64,000 nt of DNA from Pseudolysinimonas_A sp049651805 (GCF_049651805.1 NZ_JBASCU010000038.1:1-64000), one strand, 5' to 3'; shown: positions 1-8,553, numbered from the stretch's first letter. The notes: a model not told the origin generated them from the sequence alone. Translations and numbers: made by a program.

Positions 1-102
1 AACGGCATCATCGAACTTCACCGACGACTCGCCCGCGGCTACCGCAACCGCCACAACTACCGACTCCGCATGCTCCTCGTCGCCGGAGGGCTCACCCCAT
101 GA
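1..102 (+). CDS. ISL3-family transposase, C-terminal fragment
   Basis: Frame 1 is open from the first base and encodes 33 residues, N-G-I-I-E-L-H-R-R-L-A-R-G-Y-R-N and onward, ending at TGA 100-102. The run IIELHRRLARGYRNRHNYR resembles the conserved tail of ISL3-type DDE transposases. The gene begins upstream of the window, so the catalytic DDE residues cannot be checked. It belongs to the element that interrupts the neighbouring sigma-factor gene. Confidence 0.65.
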   Translation, partial: NGIIELHRRLARGYRNRHNYRLRMLLVAGGLTP

Positions 103-126
103 CCCCCACCGGATGTCCGAAGAGCC
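1..126 (+). mobile_element. Right end of an ISL3-type insertion sequence
   Basis: The window opens inside an insertion sequence. Its transposase C-terminus stops at 102 and is followed by about 24 bases ending in an inward-reading terminus at 126. Read on the minus strand this terminus begins GGCTCTTCGGACATCC, the GGCTCTT-type end I associate with ISL3-family elements. The interrupted sigma-factor gene resumes at 127. ISL3 elements normally duplicate 8 bp of target, so ACATTGGT at 127-134 would be the right copy. The left half of the element lies outside the window, so the family call rests on the transposase tail and this one end. Confidence 0.7.
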
Positions 127-389
127 ACATTGGTCGCCGTCACGAGCAGCCACGGCAGCACCGACCCGTCGACGACCCGCACGCGCTCGCGGTTGCGCCA
201 CGCCTCGAAGAACGTGATCGCGACGAGATCGTCCGCGTCGTTCGTCGTCGGGGCGAGCCGCAGCCCGTGGCGCAGCACCCGGTCGCGATGCCGGTCGAAG
301 ATGCGCCCGAAGGCCTCCCCGTCGCCGTCGACCGCGCGCGCCCACTCAGCCGCGTCGGCATCCGTCGCGTTCTCGGTTCCCTGGCCCAC
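127..389 (-). pseudogene. ECF sigma-70 factor, N-terminal part, truncated by an IS
   Basis: The reading frame starts at a likely GTG (389-387) and gives V-G-Q-G-T-E-N and onward. It contains a typical sigma-70 region 2: DGEAFGRIFDRHRDRVLRHG, then DADDLVAITFFEAWRNRERV, then PWLLVTATNV. Homology stops abruptly at about position 127, where the IS terminus begins. Beyond that the frame reads into the element and ends near 57. Regions 3 and 4 would lie on the far side of the insertion, outside the window. The product cannot be a functional two-domain sigma factor as it stands. It is divergent from the MFS gene at 459. Confidence 0.7.
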
Positions 390-458
390 ACCCTGTAGTG
401 TCCGGCACCGTTCATTCGGTTCCGAACATCCTCGATTCGTGGTGAGAGAGGGGCCAGG

Positions 459-1652
459 ATGAGGGGGATGTCTTCTCTGCGCACCCCGCGACCGTGGCTC
501 ATGCTCGCCGTCGGCGGCGGATCCCAGGCGGCAGCCGCGCTCCTCATCTCGGCGCCGGCGTACCTCATTCCACTGCTGCACACCGAACGCGGGCTCACGC
601 TCGCCGAAGCCGGACTCATCGCGACGGCACCGAACGTCGGGGTGCTGCTGACCCTCATCCTCTGGGGCGCCGCCACCGACCGCTGGGGTGAGCGCGTCAT
701 CCTGGTCACCGGCCTTGCCGTCGCGGTCGCCGGGGCGATCGCGTCCGCCGCCGCCGCGTCGACCGACGACTACGTCGTGCTGGCGCTGGCCTTCGCGCTT
801 TGCGGGATCGGCGGTGCCGCGACGAGTGCGACGAGCGGACGCGTCGTCATCGGCTGGTTCCCCGCGGAACGCCGTGGCCTCGCGATGGGTCTGCGGCAGA
901 CGTCGCTGCCACTCGGGATGGCTGCGGGTGCGCTGATCGTTCCCGCGCTGTCATCCGGCGGGGACCTGGCCGCGCCGCTCATCGCATCCGGGGCCGTCGT
1001 CGCCGTGGCCGCTCTCGCCAGCGCGCTGTTCATCGTGAACCCGTCGCGACCGGCACGAGCTCTGGATACCGAGGGTCGCCCCGCGAATCCGTACCGTGGC
1101 GACGCGACGCTGGCCCGCATCCACCTGGTGTCGGCACTGCTCGTCGTGCCGCAGTACGCGCTCGCCACCTTCGGACTGGTCTGGCTGATCGCCGACCAGC
1201 AGTGGGATCCGCTCGCCGCCGGGATCGTCGTCGCCCTCGCGCAGCTGCTGGGGGCCGGGGGTCGCGTCGCCATCGGCGTGTTGAGCGACCGGCTCGGCAG
1301 CCGCCTGCGTCCCCTGCGTTGGGTCGCGCTCGCCGGCATCCCGCTGCTGCTGCTCACGGCGGTCGCGGGAGAACTGCGCTGGGCGCCCGCGGTGGCCGTG
1401 TTCTACATCCTCGCGTCGTGCGTGAGCGTCGCCGACAACGGGCTCGCCTTCACCGCCGTCGCCGAGATCGCGGGCGCGCACTGGTCGGGCCGCGCCCTCG
1501 GTGCCCAGAACACCGGGCAGTACATCGCCTCCGCGATCGTCGCTCCCGCGGTCGGTGCGCTCATCGCCGTCACGGGCTACTCGGCAGCGTTCGCCCTCAT
1601 CGCGCTCGCCCCCGCGCTCGCGATCCCCCTCGTGCCGCGAGACAGCGGCTAG
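459..1652 (+). CDS. MFS transporter
   Basis: A 397-residue polytopic membrane protein with about twelve hydrophobic segments, the usual size for the major facilitator superfamily. The loop between TM2 and TM3 carries WGAATDRWGERVI, the MFS motif-A D-R-x-G pattern, and a second copy follows the central loop (GVLSDRLGSRLRP). The substrate cannot be read from sequence. The ATG at 459 has GAGAGG upstream; a second ATG at 468 (MSSLRTPRP) is equally plausible. It is divergent from the IS-broken sigma-factor gene and its stop overlaps the convergent proB end by 4 bp. Confidence 0.85.
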   Translation: MRGMSSLRTPRPWLMLAVGGGSQAAAALLISAPAYLIPLLHTERGLTLAEAGLIATAPNVGVLLTLILWGAATDRWGERVILVTGLAVAVAGAIASAAAASTDDYVVLALAFALCGIGGAATSATSGRVVIGWFPAERRGLAMGLRQTSLPLGMAAGALIVPALSSGGDLAAPLIASGAVVAVAALASALFIVNPSRPARALDTEGRPANPYRGDATLARIHLVSALLVVPQYALATFGLVWLIADQQWDPLAAGIVVALAQLLGAGGRVAIGVLSDRLGSRLRPLRWVALAGIPLLLLTAVAGELRWAPAVAVFYILASCVSVADNGLAFTAVAEIAGAHWSGRALGAQNTGQYIASAIVAPAVGALIAVTGYSAAFALIALAPALAIPLVPRDSG

Positions 1653-2446
1653 CTCGCTGGAGGAGCGGCGTCGAACCAGGTGCCAGTGTCGGCGCCGGCG
1701 AGGGCGAGGGCGACGTTGGCGGTCGAGGTCAGCAGCACGGGGGTGCCGGTCGCGGCGGCGTGCTTCGCGGCGGCGATCTTGGTACCCGCTCCCCCGGTGC
1801 CGACCCCGGCCGCGCCGATGTCGCCGAGCTCGACGCCCGACAGGTCGTCGTCGAACGGCACATGAGCGATGGGCCGGGCGCCGGGCTCGCCGGGCGGACG
1901 GGTGTAGAGCGCGTCGATGTCGGAGAGCAGCACGAGCAGGTCGGCGCCGATCAGCTCCGACACGAGCGCGGCGAGGCGGTCGTTGTCGCCGAAGCGGATC
2001 TCCTGCGTCGCCACGGTGTCGTTCTCGTTGACGATCGGCAGGATGCGCAGGTCGAGCAGGCGCTCCATCGCACGCTGGGCATTCGACCGGTGGGTCGGGT
2101 TCTCGAGGTCACCGGCGGTCAGCAGCACCTGACCGGCGAGGATGCCGTAGCGGTCGAGCGAGGTCTGGTACCGCCACATGAGCACGTTCTGCCCGACCGC
2201 GGCCGCCGCCTGCTGAGTCGCCAGATCCTGCGGACGCCCGTCGAGGTTGAGGGATGCGATGGCGCTCGCGATCGCACCGGAGGAGACGAGCACGACCTCG
2301 ACGCCGCGCTGATACGCCGCGACGAGGGCATCCACGAGCGGATCGATCTGACCGACGTTGGCGCCGCTGACGCTCGACGACCCGACCTTTACGACGATGC
2401 GGGTCGCATCCAGAACATGATGGCGACCCACCGCTTGACGCGTCAC
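1649..2446 (-). CDS. proB: Glutamate 5-kinase
   Basis: Catalyses ATP-dependent phosphorylation of L-glutamate, the first step of proline synthesis. It has the amino-acid-kinase fold: RIVVKVGSSSV at the N-terminus, LVSSGAIASAI, the glutamate-binding VNENDTV, and FGDNDRLAALV. I chose the GTG at 2446 because it overlaps the obg stop as GTGA, giving translational coupling; an in-frame ATG at 2479 would lengthen the overlap. At 265 residues it lacks the C-terminal PUA domain of the roughly 370-residue E. coli type. It is the last gene of the rplU-rpmA-obg-proB run; no proA follows, because the next gene is convergent. Confidence 0.93.
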   Translation of the reverse strand: MTRQAVGRHHVLDATRIVVKVGSSSVSGANVGQIDPLVDALVAAYQRGVEVVLVSSGAIASAIASLNLDGRPQDLATQQAAAAVGQNVLMWRYQTSLDRYGILAGQVLLTAGDLENPTHRSNAQRAMERLLDLRILPIVNENDTVATQEIRFGDNDRLAALVSELIGADLLVLLSDIDALYTRPPGEPGARPIAHVPFDDDLSGVELGDIGAAGVGTGGAGTKIAAAKHAAATGTPVLLTSTANVALALAGADTGTWFDAAPPAS

Positions 2447-3963
2447 TCGCTCTCCCGTACTTCCGAATCCGTGTCCCACACGCCGGCGTCGCGCTCGGCT
2501 TCCAGCTCGGCGCGGGCGGCTGCCTTGGCATCCATGCGCTCCTTGTACTCCTCGCGGCGCCCGGCGCTGGTGCGGCGCCGATTGTCGTCGAAGCGCGCGT
2601 CGGTGCCGCGCGGGCTCGTGATGAGTTCGGCCGCCGAGGTGAGCGTCGGCTCCCAGTCGAAGACGCGCGAGTCGCCCTCGCCGATGACGACGGCCGACCC
2701 GGGAACGGCGCCGTGCGCGAACAGCGCCTCTTCGATGCCGAGCTTCGCGAGCCGGTCTGCGAGAAAGCCGACGGCCTCGTCGTTGTTGAAGTCGGTCTGC
2801 TGCACCCAGCGCTCCGGCTTGGCGCCGAGCACCCGGTAGAGCGTCTCCGTGCCGCCCTCGACGCGAATCGTGAACTCGACCTCGTCGATCGCCTTCGGTC
2901 GCAGGATGATGCGGGGCTTCACCGCGGCGGCGGCGATCTTCGCGACGCGGTCGGCATCCACGATCTCGGCGAGCGCGAACGACAGCTCACGCAACCCCTC
3001 CCGGGCGACGGCGGAGATCTCGAAGACGCGGTAGCCGCGCTCCTCGAGCATCGGCTTCACCATGTCGGCGAGGTCGCGGGCATCCGGCACGTCGATCTTG
3101 TTGAGCGCGACCAGCTGCGGGCGCTCAAGCAGCGGCACCTGACCGTCGGGCACCGGGTAGGCGGCGAGCTCGCCGAGGATGACGTCGAGGTCGGTGAGCG
3201 GATCGCGCCCCGGTTCGAGGGTGGCGCAGTCGATGACGTGCAGCAGGGCGGCGCAGCGTTCGACGTGGCGCAGGAACTCCAGGCCCAGCCCCTTGCCCTC
3301 GCTTGCACCCTCGATGAGCCCGGGCACGTCGGCGACGGTGTACCGCGACGATCCGGCTTCGACGACGCCGAGGTTCGGATGCAGGGTCGTGAACGGGTAG
3401 TCGGCGATCTTCGGGCGGGCCGCCGACATCGCGGCGATCAGCGACGACTTACCCGCACTCGGGAATCCCACGAGCGCGACATCCGCCACCGTCTTCAGCT
3501 CGAGGACGACATCGCCCTCCCAGCCAGGGGTACCGAGCAGGGCGAAGCCGGGGGCCTTGCGCTTGGTGGTCGCGAGCGACGCGTTGCCGAGGCCACCCTG
3601 ACCGCCGGGGGCGACGACGAGGCGCATCCCGGGCTCGTCGAGGTCGGCGAGCACCGTGCCGTCGGCCGAGCTGACGACCGTGCCCACCGGCACTGCGAGG
3701 TCGAGCGGCTCGCCGTTCGCACCGGAGCGGTGGTCGCCCATGCCGGGCCCGCCGTTGCCGCTCGAGCGGTGCGGGCCGCGGTGGTAGCTCAGCAGGGTGG
3801 TTTCCTGCGGGTCGGCCACGAGCGTGATGTCGCCGCCGTGCCCGCCGTTGCCGCCGTCGGGGCCGGCGAGCGGCTTGAACTTCTCGCGACGCACCGACAC
3901 GCAGCCATGCCCGCCGTGCCCCGCGCGCAGGTGAAGAGTCACCTGGTCGACGAACGTCGTCAT
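2443..3963 (-). CDS. obg: GTPase Obg (CgtA)
   Basis: An essential ribosome-associated GTPase that acts in 50S assembly and stress signalling. Residues 1-158 form the Gly-rich Obg fold (GPDGGNGGHGGD, GGPGMGDHRSG). The G domain follows, with the P-loop GFPSAGKSS at about 166-174, switch II DVPGLIEGA at 212-220, and NKID. A C-terminal OCT domain comes next, then a charged tail. Length is 506 residues. The start ATG at 3963 has a strong AGGAGTGACTTCG leader. It lies downstream of rpmA, the classic Obg context, and overlaps proB by 4 bp. Confidence 0.97.
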   Translation of the reverse strand: MTTFVDQVTLHLRAGHGGHGCVSVRREKFKPLAGPDGGNGGHGGDITLVADPQETTLLSYHRGPHRSSGNGGPGMGDHRSGANGEPLDLAVPVGTVVSSADGTVLADLDEPGMRLVVAPGGQGGLGNASLATTKRKAPGFALLGTPGWEGDVVLELKTVADVALVGFPSAGKSSLIAAMSAARPKIADYPFTTLHPNLGVVEAGSSRYTVADVPGLIEGASEGKGLGLEFLRHVERCAALLHVIDCATLEPGRDPLTDLDVILGELAAYPVPDGQVPLLERPQLVALNKIDVPDARDLADMVKPMLEERGYRVFEISAVAREGLRELSFALAEIVDADRVAKIAAAAVKPRIILRPKAIDEVEFTIRVEGGTETLYRVLGAKPERWVQQTDFNNDEAVGFLADRLAKLGIEEALFAHGAVPGSAVVIGEGDSRVFDWEPTLTSAAELITSPRGTDARFDDNRRRTSAGRREEYKERMDAKAAARAELEAERDAGVWDTDSEVRESE

Positions 3964-3994
3964 CGAAGTCACTCCTTTACCTAGGGAAAAGCGA

Positions 3995-4018
3995 AAGGGC
4001 GAGCCGTAGCCCGCCCTT
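3995..4018 (-). terminator. Hairpin between rpmA and obg
   Basis: Read on the minus strand, AAGGGCG and CGCCCTT enclose a 10-base loop, and a T-rich stretch (TCGCTTTTCC) follows. This looks like a weak intrinsic terminator or attenuator that would set obg/proB expression relative to the two ribosomal-protein genes. No experimental support is available. Confidence 0.4.
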
Positions 4019-4029
4019 GTCACCAATTC

Positions 4030-4067
4030 GGTGATCGAGTAGCCCGCGAAGCGGGCGTGTCGAGATC
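4030..4067. repeat. REP-like palindrome, copy 1
   Basis: The sequence GTGATCGAGTAG, then CCCGC-GAA-GCGGG, then CGTGTCGAGATC lies between rpmA and obg. The same outer arms (GATCGAGTAG and GTGTCGAGATC, or their complement) recur at 27048-27117, 56416-56460, 56541-56585 and 58754-58792. The inner stem changes sequence but stays complementary. This conservation of outer arms with a covarying stem is typical of a REP/BIME family. Confidence 0.7.
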
Positions 4068-4078
4068 CGTGGAGGGCG

Positions 4079-4333
4079 TCAGCCCGCCGGAACGATGTTG
4101 ACGACCTTGCGGCGCCCCTTCGCTCCGAATTCCACCGCACCCGCCGCGAGGGCGAAGAGGGTGTCGTCGTTGCCACGGCCCACGTTGACGCCGGGGTGGA
4201 AGTGGGTGCCGCGCTGGCGGACGATGATCTCGCCGGCCTTGACGACCTGGCCGCCGAAGCGCTTGACGCCGAGGTACTGCGCGTTCGAGTCGCGACCGTT
4301 GCGGGTCGAGGACGCGCCCTTCTTGTGTGCCAT
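4079..4333 (-). CDS. rpmA: 50S ribosomal protein L27
   Basis: An 84-residue L27, the usual length. The N-terminus MAHKKGASSTRNGRDS reaches toward the peptidyl-transferase centre, and GGQVVKAGEIIVRQRGT with FHPGVNVGRG forms the conserved core. The start at MAHKKG is fixed by family conservation; the frame is open further upstream but that extension is not homologous. It lies 10 bp downstream of rplU in the same transcript. Confidence 0.98.
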   Translation of the reverse strand: MAHKKGASSTRNGRDSNAQYLGVKRFGGQVVKAGEIIVRQRGTHFHPGVNVGRGNDDTLFALAAGAVEFGAKGRRKVVNIVPAG

Positions 4334-4343
4334 CTCTCGATCC

Positions 4344-4652
4344 TTACTTGATGCCGGTGATCTTGACGCGGGTGAGGTCGGCGCGGAAACCCTGGCGCTT
4401 CTTGTACCCGGTCTTGTTCTTGAACTTCTGGATGACGATCTTCGAGCCGCGCTCGTCACCGACGACCTCAGCGGTGACGGTCACCTTCGCGAGCGCCTTG
4501 GCGTCGTGGGTGATCGTGTCGCCGTCGACCAGCAGCACGGGCGTGAGCTGGATGTTGCCGTCCTTGTCGGCGGCGATGCGGTCGAGCACGACGACCGTGC
4601 CGACTTCGACCTTCTCCTGCCGCCCACCGGCGCGCACGATTGCGTAGACCAC
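4344..4652 (-). CDS. rplU: 50S ribosomal protein L21
   Basis: A 102-residue L21: VVYAIVRAGGRQEKV at the start, the VVVLDRI strand, and the conserved C-terminal FKNKTGYKKRQGFRADLTRVKI. Translation starts at GTG 4652, with AAGGAAG just upstream. It is the first gene of rplU-rpmA-obg-proB. The leader between 4653 and about 4745 contains two stable hairpins that may act in regulation. Confidence 0.97.
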   Translation of the reverse strand: MVYAIVRAGGRQEKVEVGTVVVLDRIAADKDGNIQLTPVLLVDGDTITHDAKALAKVTVTAEVVGDERGSKIVIQKFKNKTGYKKRQGFRADLTRVKITGIK

Positions 4653-4706
4653 GAGACTTCCTTTAGATAGATACAGGCTTTGTTGGAAGAGAGTTGGGTG
4701 ACTACA

Positions 4707-4740
4707 CCGTCTTGAGGACGGTTGCCCGGCACCTGCCGGG
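4707..4740 (-). promoter_or_regulatory. Two tandem hairpins in the rplU leader
   Basis: CCGTC-TTGAG-GACGG (4707-4721) and CCCGGCA-CC-TGCCGGG (4725-4740) are adjacent stem-loops about 55-90 nt upstream of the rplU GTG. Ribosomal-protein leaders often fold to mimic rRNA for autoregulation, so this is a candidate L21 leader. I cannot match it to a named RNA family. Confidence 0.4.
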
Positions 4741-4815
4741 GCGCACACCAAAGGTCGAGTTTAGCCGCAAAGCCGGCGAAGTAACAATCGGGCTCCGCAG
4801 TCCTACGCTTCCCCC

Positions 4816-5097
4816 ATGACGGTGCTGATCGACGAGCCGATCTGGCCGGCGCACGGCACCCTCTGGGCGCACCTCGTGAGCGACTCCTCGCTCGCCGAAC
4901 TGCACGCGTTCGCCGCGGCGGCCGGCATCCCGGAGCGCGGGTTCGACAACGACCACTACGACGTGCCCCTACGCCGCTGGGACGATCTCGTCGCGCGCGG
5001 CGCCGTGCCGGTCACGGGGCGCGAGTTGCTACGCCGACTGCAGGCGTCGGGGCTGCGGGTGCGGCAGCGTGACAAGGGCGCGCACGGCATCCGCTAG
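4816..5097 (+). CDS. DUF4031 domain-containing protein
   Basis: A 93-residue cytosolic protein matching the small DUF4031 family: MTVLIDEPIWPAHGTLWAHL, SLAELHAFAA, and PERGFDNDHYDVPLRRWDDL. The family is widespread in actinobacteria and its function is unknown. It is divergent from rplU and its stop overlaps the convergent membrane-protein gene by 4 bp. Confidence 0.8.
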   Translation: MTVLIDEPIWPAHGTLWAHLVSDSSLAELHAFAAAAGIPERGFDNDHYDVPLRRWDDLVARGAVPVTGRELLRRLQASGLRVRQRDKGAHGIR

Positions 5098-5705
5098 TTG
5101 GTGAGACCCATCCCGTAGATCACCGACGAGAAGACCGCGAACGTGGCAAGTGCGCCGACCACGGCGAGCACGATGATCGCGAACAGGTTGTTGCGGGGCT
5201 CCCCCCCGCGGCGGTACCCGTGCGACGCGAAGATCACCGCGAGCACCCACAGCGCGCCGAAGAAGAACAAGCCGCCGGTGGCATCCATGTACCGCCCGCT
5301 GCCCTGAGCGAGCTGCACGATCGACCACACTCCGCCGGCGATCGCCCAAAACACCGTCACGATGCCGGTGAAAACCAGGGCGACGATGACGATGACCGAC
5401 CGCGATCGCAGCGGGTAACCCCGGCGCGACAGCAGGGCGCCGATGACGCTCACGACCGCGATGGCGATGAGGTCGACCGAGATGCCGAGCGCGTAGATCA
5501 GCTCGATCGGGGCATTGTTCGGAAACTGAAAGAGTCCCGCGACGTTGGCGAGCATCAGCACGACGGCCGTCGCCGCGACTCCCCAGAGCAGCCTCTGGCT
5601 GCGGGTGGCTGCTCGTGTCGGCGGCAGCGCGCCACCGCTCGTCGTGCCTGCGGGCAGCACGATCGGCTTCAGCGGTTCGCCCGGAGGCGGCGGGGGCGTG
5701 CTCAT
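5094..5705 (-). CDS. Hypothetical multi-pass membrane protein
   Basis: 203 residues. A short Pro-rich cytosolic N-terminus (MSTPPPPPGEP) is followed by about five hydrophobic segments, beginning LLWGVAATAVVLMLANVAGL and ending with LFAIIVLAVVGALATFAVF. I do not recognise a family. Its ATG overlaps the stop of rne (ATGA at 5705-5702), so it is probably co-transcribed and translationally coupled to RNase E. Confidence 0.75.
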   Translation of the reverse strand: MSTPPPPPGEPLKPIVLPAGTTSGGALPPTRAATRSQRLLWGVAATAVVLMLANVAGLFQFPNNAPIELIYALGISVDLIAIAVVSVIGALLSRRGYPLRSRSVIVIVALVFTGIVTVFWAIAGGVWSIVQLAQGSGRYMDATGGLFFFGALWVLAVIFASHGYRRGGEPRNNLFAIIVLAVVGALATFAVFSSVIYGMGLTN

Positions 5706-8041
5706 TCCGCGGCAGCCGGCGGCGTGACGGTGCCTCCGGTCGACGCGCGGCGCGAACCGCGACGACCCTGCCCGGCTGGCTTCGGCTCGGGCAGCGCCTC
5801 GAGAACGGACCCGAGGATGTTCTCGGCATCCGCTGTGCTCACCTTGCGGGCTGCACGCGGCGCCTTCTGGATGGGGATGTCGAGGATCTCCACCGCGGTC
5901 TCGGCCGCCGCAACGGCGACCTCCTCGGCGCTGTGGCCATTTCCGGAGGGGGTCTCGCCGGCTGGCGTCTCTGCGTGATGGTGGTCACCCGAGGTGGTGA
6001 CCGTACTCTTCGCGATCTGCGCGAGCGCATTCTTGACGTCTTCGGTGATCGCGTGGGTGCCGACCCCGCCGACGCCGTTCTTGACGCCGGATGCCGGAGC
6101 AGCTCCCCCGCCGCCACCGCCGCGGCCACGACGGCTGCGAGACGACCCCGACGAGTTCGACCCGCCGGGGTTCTCGCCGACCGGCGAGCGGTGCTTGAAC
6201 ACGGGGTCGTGATGGATGACGATTCCGCGGCCCGCGCAGGTCTCGCAGTTCTCGCTGAACGACTCGATGAGCCCGAGCCCGAGCTTCTTGCGGGTCATCT
6301 GCACGAGCCCGAGGCTCGTGACCTCGGCGACCTGATGCTTCGTGCGGTCGCGCGACAGGCACTCGACGAGGCGCCGCAGCACCAGGTCGCGGTTGCTCTC
6401 AAGCACCATGTCGATGAAGTCGACGACGATGATGCCGCCGATGTCGCGCAGCCGCAGCTGGCGCACGATCTCTTCGGCCGCTTCGAGGTTGTTGCGCGTG
6501 ACGGTCTCTTCGAGGTTGCCGCCGCTGCCGACGAACTTGCCGGTGTTGACATCCACGACCGTCATCGCCTCGGTGCGGTCGATGATCAGCGAGCCGCCGG
6601 AGGGCAGCCACACCTTGCGCTCGAGCGCCTTGTCGATCTGCTCGCTCACCCGGAACTCGTCGAACGAGTCGCGCTCGCTCTCGTGCTTCTGCACGCGCTC
6701 GACCAGGTCGGGGGCGACGGCGTTCAGGTAGCCCGAGATCGTCTCGACGGCGTCGTCGCCTTCGATGACCAGCTTGTGGAAGTCCTCGTTGAAGACATCC
6801 CGCACGATCTTCAGCAGCAGGTCGGGCTCGCTGTGAAGCAAAGCCGGTGCCGGCTGCGTCTCGACGGCGCGGCTGATCTCGGCCCACTGGCTGATCAGGC
6901 GCTGCACGTCGAGGGTGAGCTGCTCCTCGGTGGCACCTTCGGCGGCAGTGCGCACGATGACACCGTTCTCGTCGGGCAGCACCTCCTTGAGGATCTTCTT
7001 CAGCCGCGCCCGCTCGGTGTCGGGGAGCTTCCGGCTGATGCCGTTCATCGAGCCGTTCGGCACGTAGACGAGGTAGCGACCCGGCAGCGAGATCTGCGAC
7101 GTGAGGCGCGCACCCTTGTGGCCGACCGGATCCTTCGTGACCTGCACGAGAACCTTGTCGCCCGGCTTCAGCGCGAGCTCGATCTTGCGGGCCTGGTTCT
7201 TGTTGCCGTCGCTCTCCGCGGCGGCCGCGGCGGCATCCCAGTCGACCTCACCGGCGTAGAGCACGGCGTTGCGGCCGCGCCCGATGTCGACGAACGCCGC
7301 CTCCATCGACGGCAACACGTTCTGTACGCGACCGAGGTAGACGTTGCCGATGAGGCTCGCATCCTGCGCCCGCGCGACGTAGTGCTCGACGAGCACCCCG
7401 TCTTCGAGAACGGCGATCTGGATGCGGCCGAACTTCGAGCGCACGATCATCACCCGGTCGACGCTCTCGCGGCGAGCGAGGAACTCGGCCTCGGTGATGA
7501 CGGGGCGGCGGCGCCCGGCATCCCGGCCGTCGCGACGGCGCTGCTTCTTCGCCTCGAGGCGGGTCGAGCCCTTGATGCGCTGCGGCTCGGTGATCGGGGC
7601 GGGTGCCTGACGCGGCTGACGTACCCGCACCGTCGTGTTGGGGGCGTCGTCGCCGTCGCGCGGGCCCTCGCCCGACCGTCGGCGATTGCGGGTGCGGCGC
7701 GATGCCGCGCCGGGCGCCGACTCTGGCTCGTCTTCCGGTCCGTTCGCGCCGATGACGGGCGTCGGCAGCGGGGGCGCCTGGAACATGATCGAGAACGCGG
7801 ATGCCGGTGCGCCAGCGGCCGGAGCCTCGGCCGGAGCCTCGGCCGGAGCGTCGTCGACGGCCTTCTTGCGACCGCGCGCCGTCTTCTTCTCGGCCGCGGG
7901 AGCGGCATCCGCCGTCGCGTCCGCCTTCTTGCGCCCGCGCTTGGGCTTCTCGACCACAGCTTCGTCGACCGGAAGGATCTCGGTCGCCGAATCGGCGGAC
8001 ACATGGTTGCTGGCGCTCTTCGGCGCTTCCCTTTTCACCAT
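5702..8041 (-). CDS. rne: Ribonuclease E/G
   Basis: An endoribonuclease for mRNA decay and rRNA processing. It is 779 residues, with the actinobacterial layout of a catalytic core flanked by disordered arms: a Lys/Arg/Ala-rich N-terminal arm (KPKRGRKKAD) and a Gly/Arg-rich C-terminal arm (RGRGGGGGG). An S1 domain lies at about 215-310 (VYLGRVQNVLPSMEAAFVDI). The two catalytic Asp regions are VVDVNTGKFVG near 498 and VVDFIDM near 540, and the zinc-link is CETCAGRG near 599. The start ATG at 8041 has GAGGAG about 10 bases upstream. The gene overlaps the downstream membrane-protein gene by 4 bp. Confidence 0.95.
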   Translation of the reverse strand: MVKREAPKSASNHVSADSATEILPVDEAVVEKPKRGRKKADATADAAPAAEKKTARGRKKAVDDAPAEAPAEAPAAGAPASAFSIMFQAPPLPTPVIGANGPEDEPESAPGAASRRTRNRRRSGEGPRDGDDAPNTTVRVRQPRQAPAPITEPQRIKGSTRLEAKKQRRRDGRDAGRRRPVITEAEFLARRESVDRVMIVRSKFGRIQIAVLEDGVLVEHYVARAQDASLIGNVYLGRVQNVLPSMEAAFVDIGRGRNAVLYAGEVDWDAAAAAAESDGNKNQARKIELALKPGDKVLVQVTKDPVGHKGARLTSQISLPGRYLVYVPNGSMNGISRKLPDTERARLKKILKEVLPDENGVIVRTAAEGATEEQLTLDVQRLISQWAEISRAVETQPAPALLHSEPDLLLKIVRDVFNEDFHKLVIEGDDAVETISGYLNAVAPDLVERVQKHESERDSFDEFRVSEQIDKALERKVWLPSGGSLIIDRTEAMTVVDVNTGKFVGSGGNLEETVTRNNLEAAEEIVRQLRLRDIGGIIVVDFIDMVLESNRDLVLRRLVECLSRDRTKHQVAEVTSLGLVQMTRKKLGLGLIESFSENCETCAGRGIVIHHDPVFKHRSPVGENPGGSNSSGSSRSRRGRGGGGGGAAPASGVKNGVGGVGTHAITEDVKNALAQIAKSTVTTSGDHHHAETPAGETPSGNGHSAEEVAVAAAETAVEILDIPIQKAPRAARKVSTADAENILGSVLEALPEPKPAGQGRRGSRRASTGGTVTPPAAAE

Positions 8042-8553
8042 TTCTGGTGCACTCCTCGGCCGGAGGTGCCGCGCTACCCGCCGGTACATCTCGAGCGAAC
8101 CTACTGCGGTTCGCGAATGAAAGTCTGGATGCGACCGCCGTTCCCTGTGAACGGTGTTCTGGTCACGCTCGCCCTGTCACGGCGACTCGGAACTGGCGTC
8201 CGACACGGTGCGCGATTCGTGCTCAACTGGAGCGGCGTTCGGCACTCGTGGCCCGGTATGCCCGGAAAGCTTGATCGGTGCGACCGGGCGCGGCCCGGTC
8301 GGCTTACGGTCCAGTATCGCACGCCGGGACCGCAGGGCTCACGGATGAGGGCATCCGCGAGATCCTCGACGGCGCGAGCGCGCCGAACCACGAGGTCCCG
8401 GCTTGCCTCGGGCGCTCCATCGGCCCCCTCGACGACGCCGTGGCTGTTTGCCCAAGAACGCCCCATCCCTCCACAGGAAGGGGCGTTCGTGGGCAATCAA
8501 CAGATCGTGCAACGCCCCACCGAGACTGGCCCACGCGCACGCATGGTCGAGGG
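8042..8553. other. Intergenic leader region of rne and the DUF559 gene
   Basis: About 510 bp without a credible gene. It contains an 8-bp perfect hairpin at 8282-8300 (GACCGGGC-GCG-GCCCGGTC) on the rne leader side and the left flanking palindrome at 8448-8496. Long rne leaders are common because RNase E autoregulates through its 5' UTR, but I see no recognisable family here. Confidence 0.5.
8448..8496. repeat. Flanking palindrome, left copy
   Basis: The 17-base arms TTGCCCAAGAACGCCCC and GGGGCGTTCGTGGGCAA have one mismatch and enclose a 15-nt loop beginning AT and ending AA. A near-identical element with the same loop length lies at 9461-9509, on the other side of the gene at 8554-9453. Confidence 0.75.
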
